Source: Pseudaminobacter soli (ex Zhang et al. 2022) (GTDB taxonomy: Bacteria; Pseudomonadota; Alphaproteobacteria; Rhizobiales; Rhizobiaceae). Taken from it: a stretch of 64,000 bases of DNA. This document shows positions 26,748-35,855 of this stretch, piece by piece. The stretch covers positions 434,001 through 498,000 of the forward strand of contig NZ_JABVCF010000001.1 in the NCBI RefSeq assembly GCF_014595955.1, written 5' to 3'. The notes under the pieces were generated by a model, which saw nothing but the letters and a program-made list of their open reading frames with translations, searched no databases and was not told the DNA's origin. Numbering within the stretch: position 1 is the first letter of the stretch; each line of letters starts with the position of its first letter. A program made the translations under genes and the position numbers.

Positions 26748-27812
26748 ATGAGCGGAAACAGCAAAGGTCTCACCTACGCGGATTCCGGCGTCGACATCGA
26801 TGCCGGCAACGAGTTGGTGCAGCGCATCAAACCGCTGGTGCGCTCGACCCGCCGGCCCGGCGCGGATGGCGAGATTGGCGGCTTTGGTGGTCTTTTCGAC
26901 CTCAAGGCGGCGGGTTTTTCCGATCCGGTTCTCGTCGCCGCCAATGACGGTGTCGGCACCAAGCTCAAGATCGCCATCGAATCCGACCGCCATAACACGA
27001 TCGGCATCGATCTCGTGGCCATGTGCGTGAACGACCTCGTGGTCCAAGGTGCCGAGCCGCTCTTCTTCCTCGATTACTTCGCCACCGGTAGGCTCGATCC
27101 GCGCCAAGGGGAATCGATCGTGGCTGGCATCGCCAAAGGCTGCCGCCTCTCCGGCTGCGCCCTGATCGGCGGCGAAACGGCCGAGATGCCCGGAATGTAT
27201 CACGGCAATGACTACGACCTTGCGGGTTTCGCGGTCGGCGCGGCCGAGCGTGGCCAGTTGTTGCCCACCGACGACATCGTCGAAGGCGACGTCCTGCTCG
27301 GCCTCGCCTCCTCCGGAGTCCACTCAAACGGTTTCTCGCTGGTACGCAAGATCGTCGAGAGGTCGGGCCTCGGTTGGACGGACACCTCCCCCTTCGCCGA
27401 CGGGATGTCGCTCGCCGAGGCGCTGCTCGAGCCGACTCGGATTTACGTCAAGTCGATCCTGAAGGCGATCCGCGGCACTCATGGCGTCAAGGCGCTGGCG
27501 CACATCACCGGCGGCGGTTTCCCAGAAAACATTCCGCGCGTGTTCCCCAAGGACTTCGCCGCAGAGTTGAACCTCGATGCGATCGACGTGCCGCCGGTGT
27601 TCTCCTGGCTGGCGTCGACCGGGGGCATCCAGCCGGAAGAGATGATGCGGACCTTCAACTGCGGGATCGGCATGATCGCAGTGGTCGCGGCTGGGCAGGC
27701 CGCACAAGTTGCGGCCGTCCTGCAGGAAGCCGGCGAGGCCGTCACGCCGATCGGCCAGATTGTGCCGAGGCGGGATGGAGGCGTGGTCTATCGGGGTTCG
27801 CTCGCCCTATGA
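26748..27812 (+). CDS. purM: Phosphoribosylformylglycinamidine cyclo-ligase (AIR synthase)
   Basis: PurM (354 aa) closes FGAM to AIR with ATP, step 5 of purine synthesis. Recognisable segments: [16 protein letters not shown] at the N-terminus, [28 protein letters not shown], the ATP-site [11 protein letters not shown], and [14 protein letters not shown]. The ATG at 26748 gives the usual N-terminus; the frame is open from 26691 but without support. The stop overlaps the purN start (ATGA). Divergent from the pgsA-like gene, as in many proteobacteria. Confidence 0.96.
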   Translation: MSGNSKGLTYADSGVDIDAGNELVQRIKPLVRSTRRPGADGEIGGFGGLFDLKAAGFSDPVLVAANDGVGTKLKIAIESDRHNTIGIDLVAMCVNDLVVQGAEPLFFLDYFATGRLDPRQGESIVAGIAKGCRLSGCALIGGETAEMPGMYHGNDYDLAGFAVGAAERGQLLPTDDIVEGDVLLGLASSGVHSNGFSLVRKIVERSGLGWTDTSPFADGMSLAEALLEPTRIYVKSILKAIRGTHGVKALAHITGGGFPENIPRVFPKDFAAELNLDAIDVPPVFSWLASTGGIQPEEMMRTFNCGIGMIAVVAAGQAAQVAAVLQEAGEAVTPIGQIVPRRDGGVVYRGSLAL

Positions 27813-28519
27813 CGACGCAGCGAAAGAGGGTGGCGGTCCTGATCTCGGGCCGCGGCTCCAACATGACGGCGCTGATCGAATCGGCGAAGGAACCCGACTA
27901 TCCGGCTGAGATCGTCGGCGTCATCTCGGACAAGGTTGATGCGCCAGGTTTGCATATCGCGGAGGCAGCCGGAATCGCCACAAAGGTGCTGGAGCGCCGC
28001 GACTATCAGACGAAGGAAGCGCACGACCTCGCGATCGACGCGACGCTGCACGCCCTCGGCGCCGAACTCGTCTGCCTGGCCGGCTATATGCGCCTCCTGA
28101 CGACCTCCTTTGTGCGCGAATGGCAGGGTCGCATGATCAACATCCATCCCGCTTTGCTGCCGCTCTTTAGAGGTTTGGACACGCATCGGAAGGCGCTGGA
28201 GGCCGGTGTGCGCCTGCATGGCTGCTCGGTCCACTTCGTCACCGCCGAGATGGATGGCGGGCCCATCATCGCACAGGCGGCCGTGCCAGTGCTCCCGGAC
28301 GACAGCCCGGAGTCCCTTTCGGCCCGGGTACTGAAAGCGGAACATCGACTATACCCCATGGCGCTGAGGCTGGTCGCCGAAGGCAAGGCGCGCATCGAGG
28401 GCGACAAGGTACGGTTCGAGGGGATGACGGCGAGCCCGCCGGAAGACTGGGCCCTTTTTTCGCTTTCGGCTGCGCAAGAGGACGTGGATGTGGAGGCGCT
28501 TGCGCGCTTCACTCCGTGA
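27809..28519 (+). CDS. purN: Phosphoribosylglycinamide formyltransferase
   Basis: PurN (236 aa) transfers formyl from 10-formyl-THF to GAR, step 3 of purine synthesis. The start motif [12 protein letters not shown], the catalytic N and H in [12 protein letters not shown], and the aspartate in [16 protein letters not shown] are all in place. The ATG overlaps the purM stop by four bases, so translation is coupled. The C-terminus is about 20 residues longer than the E. coli enzyme, ending in an acidic tail. Confidence 0.96.
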   Translation: MTTQRKRVAVLISGRGSNMTALIESAKEPDYPAEIVGVISDKVDAPGLHIAEAAGIATKVLERRDYQTKEAHDLAIDATLHALGAELVCLAGYMRLLTTSFVREWQGRMINIHPALLPLFRGLDTHRKALEAGVRLHGCSVHFVTAEMDGGPIIAQAAVPVLPDDSPESLSARVLKAEHRLYPMALRLVAEGKARIEGDKVRFEGMTASPPEDWALFSLSAAQEDVDVEALARFTP

Positions 28520-28639
28520 AAGAGAGGCTCGGACTGACGAGGCGCCTTGTGGAAGGCTCGAACTGGCGAACCTTGGCAGTGCCTTCGATAAAATGGCGGG
28601 GAACCCTCCGTTCTAAGCCGAGTTTGTCTCGCGACCCTC

Positions 28640-29155
28640 ATGAAGACACTCCTGCTGCTCCGCCACGCCAAGTCCAGCCGGAATGACCCTAGTTTAGGCG
28701 ACTTCGACCGGCCGCTGGCACCGCGCGGGGTACGGGCAGCGTCGCGGATGGGAAGGGAAATCGCGAGACTCGCATGGATTCCAGATCTTGCGCTGGTATC
28801 GCCGGCCCGCCGCACGGCCCAGACATGGGAACTGCTCACGCTCGCTGTGCCGCGCCAGTCTAAAGTCGAGTCACCGCGGGCGTTGTATGAGGCTCCAGCG
28901 GAATCGCTACTCGCGGAACTCCGGCAGATCCCGGACGAAGTCGAGTCGGTGCTGCTGCTCGGTCACAACCCCGGGCTGCAGGATGCCGCCCTCCGCCTTG
29001 CGGGACCACAATCCACTCAGTCGCTCGTTTCCAGGATGAAGGAGAAATTCCCAACAGCCGCATTGGCGCGCTTCGCTCTGGAGGGCCCGTGGAGTGGCTT
29101 GCAGCCGGAGTCGGCTCGATTGACCGACTTCATACGGCCACGCGACCTGGACTGA
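28640..29155 (+). CDS. SixA-type histidine phosphatase (first copy)
   Basis: A 171-residue protein of the histidine phosphatase (phosphoglycerate mutase-like) superfamily, SixA subgroup. The catalytic motif is LLLLRHAKSSRND at the N-terminus, the second arginine is in SPARRTAQTWELL, and the second histidine is in LLLGHNPGLQDAAL. SixA proteins dephosphorylate phosphohistidine carriers such as PTSNtr or Hpt domains; the target here is unknown. Monocistronic, followed by a strong bidirectional terminator shared with dksA. Confidence 0.85.
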   Translation: MKTLLLLRHAKSSRNDPSLGDFDRPLAPRGVRAASRMGREIARLAWIPDLALVSPARRTAQTWELLTLAVPRQSKVESPRALYEAPAESLLAELRQIPDEVESVLLLGHNPGLQDAALRLAGPQSTQSLVSRMKEKFPTAALARFALEGPWSGLQPESARLTDFIRPRDLD

Positions 29156-29173
29156 GACTTGGAAGATCGAAAA

Positions 29174-29204
29174 CGAAAACCCCGGCGCAGGGCCGGGGTT
29201 TTCG
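29174..29204. terminator. Bidirectional terminator between sixA-like gene and dksA
   Basis: A perfect 13-bp stem, CGAAAACCCCGGC (29174-29186) with GCCGGGGTTTTCG (29192-29204), and a 5-base loop. The A/T ends of the stem supply a T tract on either strand, so it can end transcription of both converging genes. Confidence 0.85.
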
Positions 29205-29239
29205 TGTCTTCAGAGATCCAAAGGTCCTCAGCGATCGAC

Positions 29240-29665
29240 TCAGTCGTCGCGATAGACCTTCTCGCGACGCTCGTGACGTTCTTGCGCCTCGATCGACAGC
29301 GTCGCGATCGGACGGGCATCGAGGCGCTTGAGGGAGATCGGTTCGCCGGTTTCTTCGCAGAAGCCGTAGGTGCCCTCGTCTAGGCGCTGTAGTGCCGAAT
29401 CGATCTTGGCGATCAGCTTGCGCTGGCGATCGCGGGCCCTGAGTTCGATGGCCCGGTCAGTTTCGGAGGAAGCGCGATCCGCCAGATCGGGGTGGTTGGC
29501 GTTTTCCTGTTGCAGTATCTCTAGTGTTTCTCGGGCTTCTCTGAGGATTTCGCTTTTCCAGTTGATCAGCTTTGCGCGGAAGTATGCTTTCTGCCTTTCA
29601 TTCATGAAGGGCTCATCTTCCGACGGCACATAGTCGGAACTTACGAGAACGCTCATTCGACTCAT
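29240..29665 (-). CDS. dksA: RNA polymerase-binding factor DksA, single-cysteine type
   Basis: DksA (141 aa) enters the RNA polymerase secondary channel and with ppGpp adjusts transcription. The N-terminal region SSDYVPSEDEPFMNERQKAYFR leads into a coiled coil (about residues 40-95) with DRA at the turn, then the zinc-finger region. Of the four zinc cysteines of E. coli DksA only the first is kept (YGFCEETGEPI; later positions read LSIEA), as in DksA of other rhizobia. The start at 29665 or 29656 cannot be settled. Promoter candidate directly upstream. Confidence 0.9.
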   Translation of the reverse strand: MSRMSVLVSSDYVPSEDEPFMNERQKAYFRAKLINWKSEILREARETLEILQQENANHPDLADRASSETDRAIELRARDRQRKLIAKIDSALQRLDEGTYGFCEETGEPISLKRLDARPIATLSIEAQERHERREKVYRDD

Positions 29666-29692
29666 CCCATTTCCCCTGCCGTTTTTGCGGCC

Positions 29693-29721
29693 TATATATT
29701 CGGGGCTACGAAGCGGCACAA
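29693..29721 (-). promoter_or_regulatory. Candidate dksA promoter
   Basis: Minus strand TTGTGC (29721-29716), 17-base spacer, TATATA (29698-29693). Predicted start near 29686 gives a leader of about 20-30 bases before the dksA ATG. The -10 is good, the -35 has three matches. Confidence 0.45.
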
Positions 29722-29906
29722 GAACAATCCTGACGGATGTAACGGAATTGTCAGAACGTGGCAGCGGTCATATTGCATGAGGTCTGCCAAGCCGAATTAT
29801 CAGCTTGATTTGCCGGTAGTATGCCTGCGCTGATAGGACGAGGCGCGATTCCGAAGCAGTTCGTATGCAGGCTACACGGGTCGGATGGGGGAGGAGAGGC
29901 CTGGGA

Positions 29907-30410
29907 TTGAGCACGCTTTACCTTCTCAGGCACGCCAAAGCGGGTTGGGCTGCGCCCGGAATGCGCGATTTCGACCGGCCGCTGGACGAGACCGGAACGG
30001 CGGATTCGCAGGCGACGGCGATCGCCATGCGTGATCGCACCTATATGCCCGACATCACGCTCTGCTCGAACGCAACGCGTTGCCGCCAGACGCTCGAGGC
30101 GATCGCCCAGCATGCCGATACCGGGCGCGTGGTCTTTCTCGATACGCTCTATTCGGAAGATGCGGCGGGCTATCTTCGCATCATCCAGGAGAACGGCGCC
30201 CACTCTTCGGTCCTGGTGATCGGACACAACCCGATGATGGAAGACCTCGCGATCGCGGTCTCCGGAAGCGGCGATGACGGCGTCCTCGCGACGCTCGGCG
30301 CCGGGTTCCCGACCTCCGGGCTTGCCGTCATAGACTTCGACGGACCGCTGTCGTCCGCGGCTCCCGGCAAGGGGCGGCTCGTCGACTTCGTCACACCAGC
30401 CGATCTATGA
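29907..30410 (+). CDS. SixA-type histidine phosphatase (second copy)
   Basis: A 167-residue member of the same subgroup as the protein at 28640-29155 and clearly a paralogue: LYLLRHAKAGW, DFDRPLDETG, SNATRCRQTLEAI and LVIGHNPMMEDLAIAV. The start is taken as TTG 29907, because GAGGAGAGG lies 7 bases upstream and the catalytic strand then starts at residue 4; an ATG at 29865 lacks a ribosome site. Divergent from dksA. Substrate unknown. Confidence 0.8.
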   Translation: MSTLYLLRHAKAGWAAPGMRDFDRPLDETGTADSQATAIAMRDRTYMPDITLCSNATRCRQTLEAIAQHADTGRVVFLDTLYSEDAAGYLRIIQENGAHSSVLVIGHNPMMEDLAIAVSGSGDDGVLATLGAGFPTSGLAVIDFDGPLSSAAPGKGRLVDFVTPADL

Positions 30411-30537
30411 CCCGTTAGCCATCCGCGCGACGAGAGCGGCGGCCGAAACAACGTAAGCGCTTGCTCCGCTCGTGCGGGGATTACAATGGCCCGTTCATAA
30501 TCCTATATCGCCGGCACAGGCACAGCGGGACAATGGA

Positions 30538-32004
30538 TTGCCGTCTCTCACCAGTTTCACCGACGAAGCACTCATCGCTCTCGACACGATGGCGGGACGA
30601 GCGGCGAACATCCTCTCGCCGTCGCTGCGCCTCGGCGTCACGGGCCTGTCCCGTGCCGGCAAGACCGTCTTCATCTCGGCCTTCGTGCACAACCTCATCC
30701 ATGGCGGCCGCCTGCCGATGTTCGAGGCGAGCAAGTCAGGCCGGATCGCCCGGGCCTTCCTGGAGGAGCAGCCCGACGACACGGTGCCGCGCTTCCAATA
30801 CGAAGACCACATCGCGGCCCTTCTCGAGGCTCGGAACTGGCCGGAATCCACGCGGGCAATCTCGGAACTGCGGCTGACCATCGAATTCGAATCGGCATCG
30901 GCCTGGGGCCGGCTGCTCTCGCGAGGCCGGCTCTCTGTCGACATCGTCGACTACCCCGGCGAGTGGCTGCTCGACCTGCCGCTCTTGACCAAGAGTTTTA
31001 GCCAGTTCTCTCGCGAGGCTTTGGAACTTTCCAATCTCCCGGTTCGGACCGATCTCGCCGGGCCCTGGCGTGCGCTGGAGGCAGAAGCCGATCCTGATGC
31101 CGATGCCGACGAGATGACCGCGCGCCGGCTCGCGGAAAGCTTCGCCGACTATCTCAAGGCTTGCAAGCTGGACGAGCGGGCGCTCTCGACCCTTCCCCCC
31201 GGTCGCTTCCTGATGCCGGGGGATCTGGAAGGGTCGCCCGCCCTCACCGTCTCGCCACTACTGCTAAAGGACGACCGCTCGCCGCGCCCCGGCTCGCTGC
31301 ACGCGATGATGGAGCGCCGCTACGAGGCCTACAAGACACACGTCGTGAAACCCTTCTTCCGCGAGCATATCGCGAGGCTCGATCGTCAGATCGTGCTGAT
31401 CGACGCACTGCAGGCGCTGAATGCCGGTCCCTGGGCGCTGGCCGATCTGGAGCGGGCCCTGAGCGAAATCCTCGCCTGCTTCCGCATAGGCCGCGGCGGC
31501 TTCTTTTCCGACCTGTTCTCGCACCGGATCGACCGCATCCTGGTGGCGGCGACAAAGGCCGACCATTTGCACCATGAAAGCCATGACCGGCTGCAGGGGA
31601 TCGTGAAGCGGCTTGCCGACCGTGCAGTGAAGCGCGCCGACTTCTCCGGCGCGGAGGTGGACGTGCTTGCGCTCGCAGCCATACGCGCCACGCGCGAAGG
31701 CACGGTCAAGCAGGGGCGCGAAGAGCTTCCGGTGATCATCGGCACCCCGCTGGAAGGAGAGACGATCGGCGGAGAAACATTTGACGGGAAGAGCGAGACG
31801 GCGGTCTTTCCCGGCGACCTGCCGGTCGGCATCGACTCGATGTTCCAGACGACCGGCGACGCCGCTTCGGCGGAGAACTCCATCCGCTTCGTGCGGTTTC
31901 GTCCGCCGAGACTCGAGCGCGGCGCCGACGGGCTGACCCTCTCGCTCCCGCACATCCGTCTCGACCGGGCCATGCAGTTCCTGTTGGGAGATCGGCTGGC
32001 ATGA
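30538..32004 (+). CDS. ycjX: YcjX-like GTPase/ATPase (DUF463)
   Basis: A 488-residue P-loop protein of the YcjX family. The N-terminus LTSFTDEALIALDTMAGRAAN leads to Walker A GLSRAGKT near residue 35, followed by VDIVDYPGEWLLDLPLL, a switch-like region, and TKADHLHH, an NKxD-like element. YcjX and YcjF are a conserved pair in proteobacteria, linked in enterobacteria to the Psp envelope-stress regulon; no psp gene is seen here. I favour TTG 30538 from the family N-terminus; a GTG at 30472 would add 22 residues. Its stop overlaps the next start (ATGA). Confidence 0.88.
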   Translation: MPSLTSFTDEALIALDTMAGRAANILSPSLRLGVTGLSRAGKTVFISAFVHNLIHGGRLPMFEASKSGRIARAFLEEQPDDTVPRFQYEDHIAALLEARNWPESTRAISELRLTIEFESASAWGRLLSRGRLSVDIVDYPGEWLLDLPLLTKSFSQFSREALELSNLPVRTDLAGPWRALEAEADPDADADEMTARRLAESFADYLKACKLDERALSTLPPGRFLMPGDLEGSPALTVSPLLLKDDRSPRPGSLHAMMERRYEAYKTHVVKPFFREHIARLDRQIVLIDALQALNAGPWALADLERALSEILACFRIGRGGFFSDLFSHRIDRILVAATKADHLHHESHDRLQGIVKRLADRAVKRADFSGAEVDVLALAAIRATREGTVKQGREELPVIIGTPLEGETIGGETFDGKSETAVFPGDLPVGIDSMFQTTGDAASAENSIRFVRFRPPRLERGADGLTLSLPHIRLDRAMQFLLGDRLA

Positions 32005-33092
32005 CAGAGCCCCGCAAGCCCGCAGCGTTCCGTGTCGATCCCGAGAAATCCCGCCCGGCGGCGGCTCGAGAGCAGGTTTCCGCACCTCCGCAGCCTCCGC
32101 GTGCTCCCCGCGCGCTGAGAGCGGAGGACGCGGTCGTCGTGCCGGCGGAGATCGACGTGTTCGCAGAACCCGGCGTCCAGGAGGCCAGTCCTCCTCCCCC
32201 GACCCCAGCCAAGGGGCGCTCCTGGCTGAGCACCATCTTCGTAACCGCATTCGGCATCCTCGTCTGGCTGGCGCTGGGCCTGTGGGCGGACAGGGTGGTC
32301 CGCGATCTCTTTGCCCGCGCTGATTGGCTGGGCTGGGTGGCCATGGCTGCGGCCCTAATCGCAGTCGCCGCGTTCATTCTGATCCTCCTGCGCGAACTGC
32401 TTGCGCTTTCGCGTCTCTCCTCGATGCAGAAGCTCCGGGCTGCCGCGGCGGATGCGGTAGCACGCGATGATACCCGCGCCGCGCGCAAGGTCGTGGGCGA
32501 ACTGACTGCTTTGATGGCCTCGAACCCGGAGACCGCAGCGGGCCGGCGGGCCCTGGCCGAACTGAGCGGCGACATCATCGACGGCGCGGACCTGATCCGT
32601 CTCGCCGAAACGGAAATCCTCGGACCGCTCGACGCCCGCGCGAAGATGCTGGTGCTCGACGCGGCCAAGCGCGTTTCGGTGGTGACTGCCGTCAGCCCTC
32701 GGGCGGTGGTCGATCTGGCTTACGTCGTGTTCGAAGCGGGACGGCTGATTCGCCGCCTCTCCGAGCTCTATGGCGGGCGGCCGGGCACGCTCGGCTTTCT
32801 GACGTTGGCGCGTCGCGTGCTTGCGCATCTCGCGGTGACCGGAGCGATCGCTGCCGGCGATGAAGTCGTGCACCAACTGGTCGGCCAGGGGCTCGCCGCG
32901 CGCATTTCCGCGCGGCTCGGAGAGGGCGTCGTGAACGGCACGATGACCGCGCGGATCGGCATCGCCGCGATCGAAACGGTACGCCCCCTGCCCTTCGTCG
33001 CGCTGAAGCGCCCCAGGCTGGCCGACTTCCTGTCCGCCCTGGCCTCCTTCGCCAGAAGCAGGGCGACGGACCGGGGCTCATCCACCAAATAG
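32001..33092 (+). CDS. ycjF: YcjF-like membrane protein (TIGR01620/DUF697)
   Basis: A 363-residue inner-membrane protein. A proline- and alanine-rich cytoplasmic N-terminus (residues 1-70) precedes two transmembrane segments (about 76-95 and 112-134), then a helical DUF697-type domain with GTMTARIGIAAIETVRPLPF near residue 310. The ATG overlaps the ycjX stop by four bases, and the pair occurs together across proteobacteria, so the two products probably act together at the membrane. Confidence 0.87.
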   Translation: MTEPRKPAAFRVDPEKSRPAAAREQVSAPPQPPRAPRALRAEDAVVVPAEIDVFAEPGVQEASPPPPTPAKGRSWLSTIFVTAFGILVWLALGLWADRVVRDLFARADWLGWVAMAAALIAVAAFILILLRELLALSRLSSMQKLRAAAADAVARDDTRAARKVVGELTALMASNPETAAGRRALAELSGDIIDGADLIRLAETEILGPLDARAKMLVLDAAKRVSVVTAVSPRAVVDLAYVVFEAGRLIRRLSELYGGRPGTLGFLTLARRVLAHLAVTGAIAAGDEVVHQLVGQGLAARISARLGEGVVNGTMTARIGIAAIETVRPLPFVALKRPRLADFLSALASFARSRATDRGSSTK

Positions 33093-33133
33093 GGGTGTTC
33101 AGCGCGGCGCCGATCCGGGCCACAATCGATCAT

Positions 33134-33167
33134 ACGGCTCCTTGAAAGGAGCCGTTCTGTTCGTGTT
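33134..33167 (+). terminator. Probable terminator of ycjX-ycjF
   Basis: Stem ACGGCTCC (33134-33141) with GGAGCCGT (33148-33155), 6-base loop TTGAAA, followed by a T-rich but interrupted tail TCTGTTCGTGTTT. 41 bases after the ycjF stop. Confidence 0.6.
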
Positions 33168-33241
33168 TGAGCAAACCATTAACCATTATTCGACATGGTT
33201 GAGGGACATCAGCCTGCCATCCAGTCGCTCGGATCGACCCC

Positions 33242-33787
33242 ATGAAATTCGCCCGTCTTCCTTCCCTGTCCATGGCCCTCGCGATCGCGGCGGCAACGCT
33301 GCCGGCCGGTGGCGCGAGCGCAGCCGACCGCGACCAGAAGTTCTTCGAATCCGTAAAGGGTAACTGGGCGGGACCGGGGGAGATCGTCGCCGGTAAGTAC
33401 AAGGGCACGAAGTTCAGTTGTACCTTCGCCGGCAGCACGCCCGGCGCCAAGACGGGGATGATGCTGGACGGAGGCTGCCGCGTCGGTGTCTTCACGCAGA
33501 AGATGTCGGCATCGATCGAGCGGAAGGGGAAGACCTATCGCGGAACCTTCATGGACGGCGCTGAAGGCAAGGGGCTCGACGTCGTCGGCGGCAATGTCAT
33601 CGAGGGCGGCCAGAAGGTGGTGTTTGCGATCAACCGCAAGCAGCTCAACGGCATCATGCAGGCCCGCATGGCCGATGCCCACACCATGAACGTCACGGTA
33701 TCCGTCCGCGTCGAGGAGGAACTCGTACCGGTCATCGGCATGAGCCTGAAGCGCCTGGACAGCACGGCCGTCGGCTCCGTCCAGTAG
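33242..33787 (+). CDS. Secreted hypothetical protein, 181 aa
   Basis: A Sec signal peptide is clear (MKFARLPSLSMALAIAAATL, cleavage near ASA at residue 27). The mature part is a mostly beta domain with two cysteines (SCTFAG and GGCRVG) that could form a disulfide, and the phrases NWAGPGEIVAGKYKGTKF and YRGTFMDGAEGKGLDVVGG. I do not recognise a named domain; it looks like a periplasmic rhizobial family. Single gene between two probable terminator or promoter regions. Confidence 0.75.
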   Translation: MKFARLPSLSMALAIAAATLPAGGASAADRDQKFFESVKGNWAGPGEIVAGKYKGTKFSCTFAGSTPGAKTGMMLDGGCRVGVFTQKMSASIERKGKTYRGTFMDGAEGKGLDVVGGNVIEGGQKVVFAINRKQLNGIMQARMADAHTMNVTVSVRVEEELVPVIGMSLKRLDSTAVGSVQ

Positions 33788-33888
33788 TCCCATCGCGAGC
33801 CGAAAGGCTGGTCAAAGCGCCTACCCCTATATGCGAGCTCACGCTGCTGCTAAGAACGCAGCATGTTAATGCAAAGCGAGGGGCGGAG

Positions 33889-34428
33889 TTGATCGCATCG
33901 AGCGGGGAAGTCGTCCAGTTCTGGCGTGATGCCGGGGCACAGAGCTGGTTTTCGAAGAACGAGGCCTTCGACCGCGCCTTCCACGAGCGTTTCGCCGAAG
34001 CCCATCTCGCTGCCGCGCGCCGGGAGATGGATGGCTGGGCCGATGATCCCCAAGGCGCGCTCGCCTTGATGATCCTGCTAGATCAGTTCCCGCGCAACTG
34101 CTTCCGCGGCACAGGTCACATGTATGCGACCGACCCGCTGGCGCGCCCTTTTGCAAGACGGGCCATAGCCGCCGGGCATGACATGGCTATCGAGGCGCCG
34201 ATCCGCGCCTTCTTCTATATGCCGTTCATGCACTCCGAGGATCTTGCCGACCAGGATCTTGCAGTCCGGCTTTGTTCGCCGTTGGGCGGCGATTACGAAG
34301 AGGCGGCCATCGAGCATCGCGCCATCATTGCGGAGTTTGGCCGGTTCCCGCACCGCAATCCGATGCTGGGACGCGAGACCACGTCTGAGGAGCGAGCCTT
34401 TCTCGAGGGTGGCGGGTTCGCTGGCTGA
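33889..34428 (+). CDS. DUF924 family protein
   Basis: A 179-residue helical (TPR-like) protein of DUF924. The family hallmarks are VVQFWRDAGAQSWFSKNEAFDRAF at the N-terminus, ALALMILLDQFPRNCFRG in the middle and PFMHSEDLADQDLAVRL. The start is TTG, preceded by GAGGGGCGGAG. Function is unknown for the family. Its end and that of folK converge four bases apart. Confidence 0.88.
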   Translation: MIASSGEVVQFWRDAGAQSWFSKNEAFDRAFHERFAEAHLAAARREMDGWADDPQGALALMILLDQFPRNCFRGTGHMYATDPLARPFARRAIAAGHDMAIEAPIRAFFYMPFMHSEDLADQDLAVRLCSPLGGDYEEAAIEHRAIIAEFGRFPHRNPMLGRETTSEERAFLEGGGFAG

Positions 34429-34432
34429 GCGG

Positions 34433-34945
34433 CTAACGCCACCAGTCGCGGCCGAGGTCCTGCCGTTCAATCCCTGCCCGCTCGACTCCGTCGAGCAGGC
34501 GCGCGACAGGAACGCCCTGGATCTGAAGATCGGGCGCGATCTCCGTAAGCGGAACCAGCACGAAGGCACGCTCGCGCATGCGGGGATGCGGTACTTCCAG
34601 CCCCGGCTCGGCTATGTTGCGGTCCCCGAACAGGAGGATGTCGATGTCGATAAGCCGCGGACCCCAGCGCTCCCTGCGCTCCCGCTTCAGCCGACGCTCC
34701 GCGTCGAGGCAAAGCTCGAGGAACTCCCTCGGCTCGTGGCTGGTGACGAGTTCGGCGGCCGCGTTGAGGAAATCCGGTTGATCGAGCTTTCCCCAGGGCG
34801 GCGTGCGATAAAGCGAGGAGACGGCGACGACCTCAGTTCGCGAGTCGGCGTCCAGAATCCGCAGCGCGTCGCCCATTGCAGTCGCAGGATCGCCGATATT
34901 GCCGCCTAGACTGAGGAAGACACGCTCCCCGGACTGGGTAATCAA
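34433..34945 (-). CDS. folK: 2-amino-4-hydroxy-6-hydroxymethyldihydropteridine pyrophosphokinase
   Basis: HPPK (170 aa) transfers pyrophosphate from ATP to hydroxymethyldihydropterin, a folate step. Visible motifs are FLSLGGNIGDP, SSLYRTPPWG, the ATP/Mg region RWGPRLIDIDILLFGD with the paired aspartates, and HPRMRERAFVLVPL. folP and folB, often adjacent, are not in the window, so the gene appears to stand alone. Ends convergently with the DUF924 gene. Confidence 0.95.
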   Translation of the reverse strand: MITQSGERVFLSLGGNIGDPATAMGDALRILDADSRTEVVAVSSLYRTPPWGKLDQPDFLNAAAELVTSHEPREFLELCLDAERRLKRERRERWGPRLIDIDILLFGDRNIAEPGLEVPHPRMRERAFVLVPLTEIAPDLQIQGVPVARLLDGVERAGIERQDLGRDWWR

Positions 34946-35061
34946 GACTCACCTACCTGACTGGCGCCGGCCCCGCATCCGGATCGCTGCGAATGAACGG
35001 CCTCGTGCCGATTTTCGTTGCGCCGGCCCCGGCCCTAAAGCAAGGTACAAACAGAGGCAAC

Positions 35062-35676
35062 ATGCTGACACGAACACTGACTTGTCTTGCCCTGATGGCG
35101 TGCACCATCGTGGCGGCGCCAGCGGCGACGCTTACGAAGAGCTATAGCTATTTCTTCATCGGCGGACGCACGCTTGACGAGATCGAGGCCGAACTCCTGA
35201 AGCGCGGTCCTCAGGTCAAGCGGAGCGGCGACCGGCATCCGGGCGCCACCCGGATGGAGTTCACCACGCGCATCGGTTACGGCGAGAAGAACGGCCGCTG
35301 CCGGATCGTCAAGGCCAACGTAATCGTGAAGGCGAAAGTGATTCTGCCAAAATGGCGCCAGGCAAATGGCGTAGACCCCGACGTGCGCCTGATCTGGTCG
35401 ACGCTGGAGTCCGACATCAAGCGCCACGAGGAAAGCCACGTCGTCATCGCGAAGAATCATGCGCGCGACATGGAGCAGGCGCTCCTCAAGATGTCCCCTC
35501 ACAAGACCTGCAAGCAGGCTGCCCACGAAGCAAAGGCGATCACCTCCAAATTCCTCGCCAAACATGATGCGGCCCAAAGCGAGTTCGATCGGGTCGAGGG
35601 CATCAATTTCGAGCGTCGCCTGCTGCGGCTGCTCCAGAACCGCCTGGAACGCATGGAAGCAAGCGGCAAGAGTTAA
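35062..35676 (+). CDS. DUF922 putative secreted zinc protease
   Basis: A 204-residue protein with signal peptide (MLTRTLTCLALMACTIVAAP, cleavage near AAPAA). Family DUF922: the strand YSYFFIGGRTLDEIEAEL and the metalloprotease helix RHEESHVVIAK with HExxH near residue 140. A conserved cysteine pair (GRCRIV and KTCKQ) may form a disulfide. ATG 35062 has AGAGG 5-6 bases upstream; the frame is open from 34993 but that would bury the signal peptide. Substrate unknown. Confidence 0.85.
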   Translation: MLTRTLTCLALMACTIVAAPAATLTKSYSYFFIGGRTLDEIEAELLKRGPQVKRSGDRHPGATRMEFTTRIGYGEKNGRCRIVKANVIVKAKVILPKWRQANGVDPDVRLIWSTLESDIKRHEESHVVIAKNHARDMEQALLKMSPHKTCKQAAHEAKAITSKFLAKHDAAQSEFDRVEGINFERRLLRLLQNRLERMEASGKS

Positions 35677-35855
35677 CCCTGTAAGAGTTGGTCTTCGCCT
35701 CCGGCGGAAGCCTTTACCGAGCTACGATGGCTTTAAGCTTAGTGAGCGTGCGGCATAAGCCTCGCCACGGTTGCATCGGCTCGCGGCTTCCGGATGCCCC
35801 TCGCTTTCGTCGGCCACCTCGCCGGATTCTGGAGTAGCGGTGCTGGCGTAAGAAC

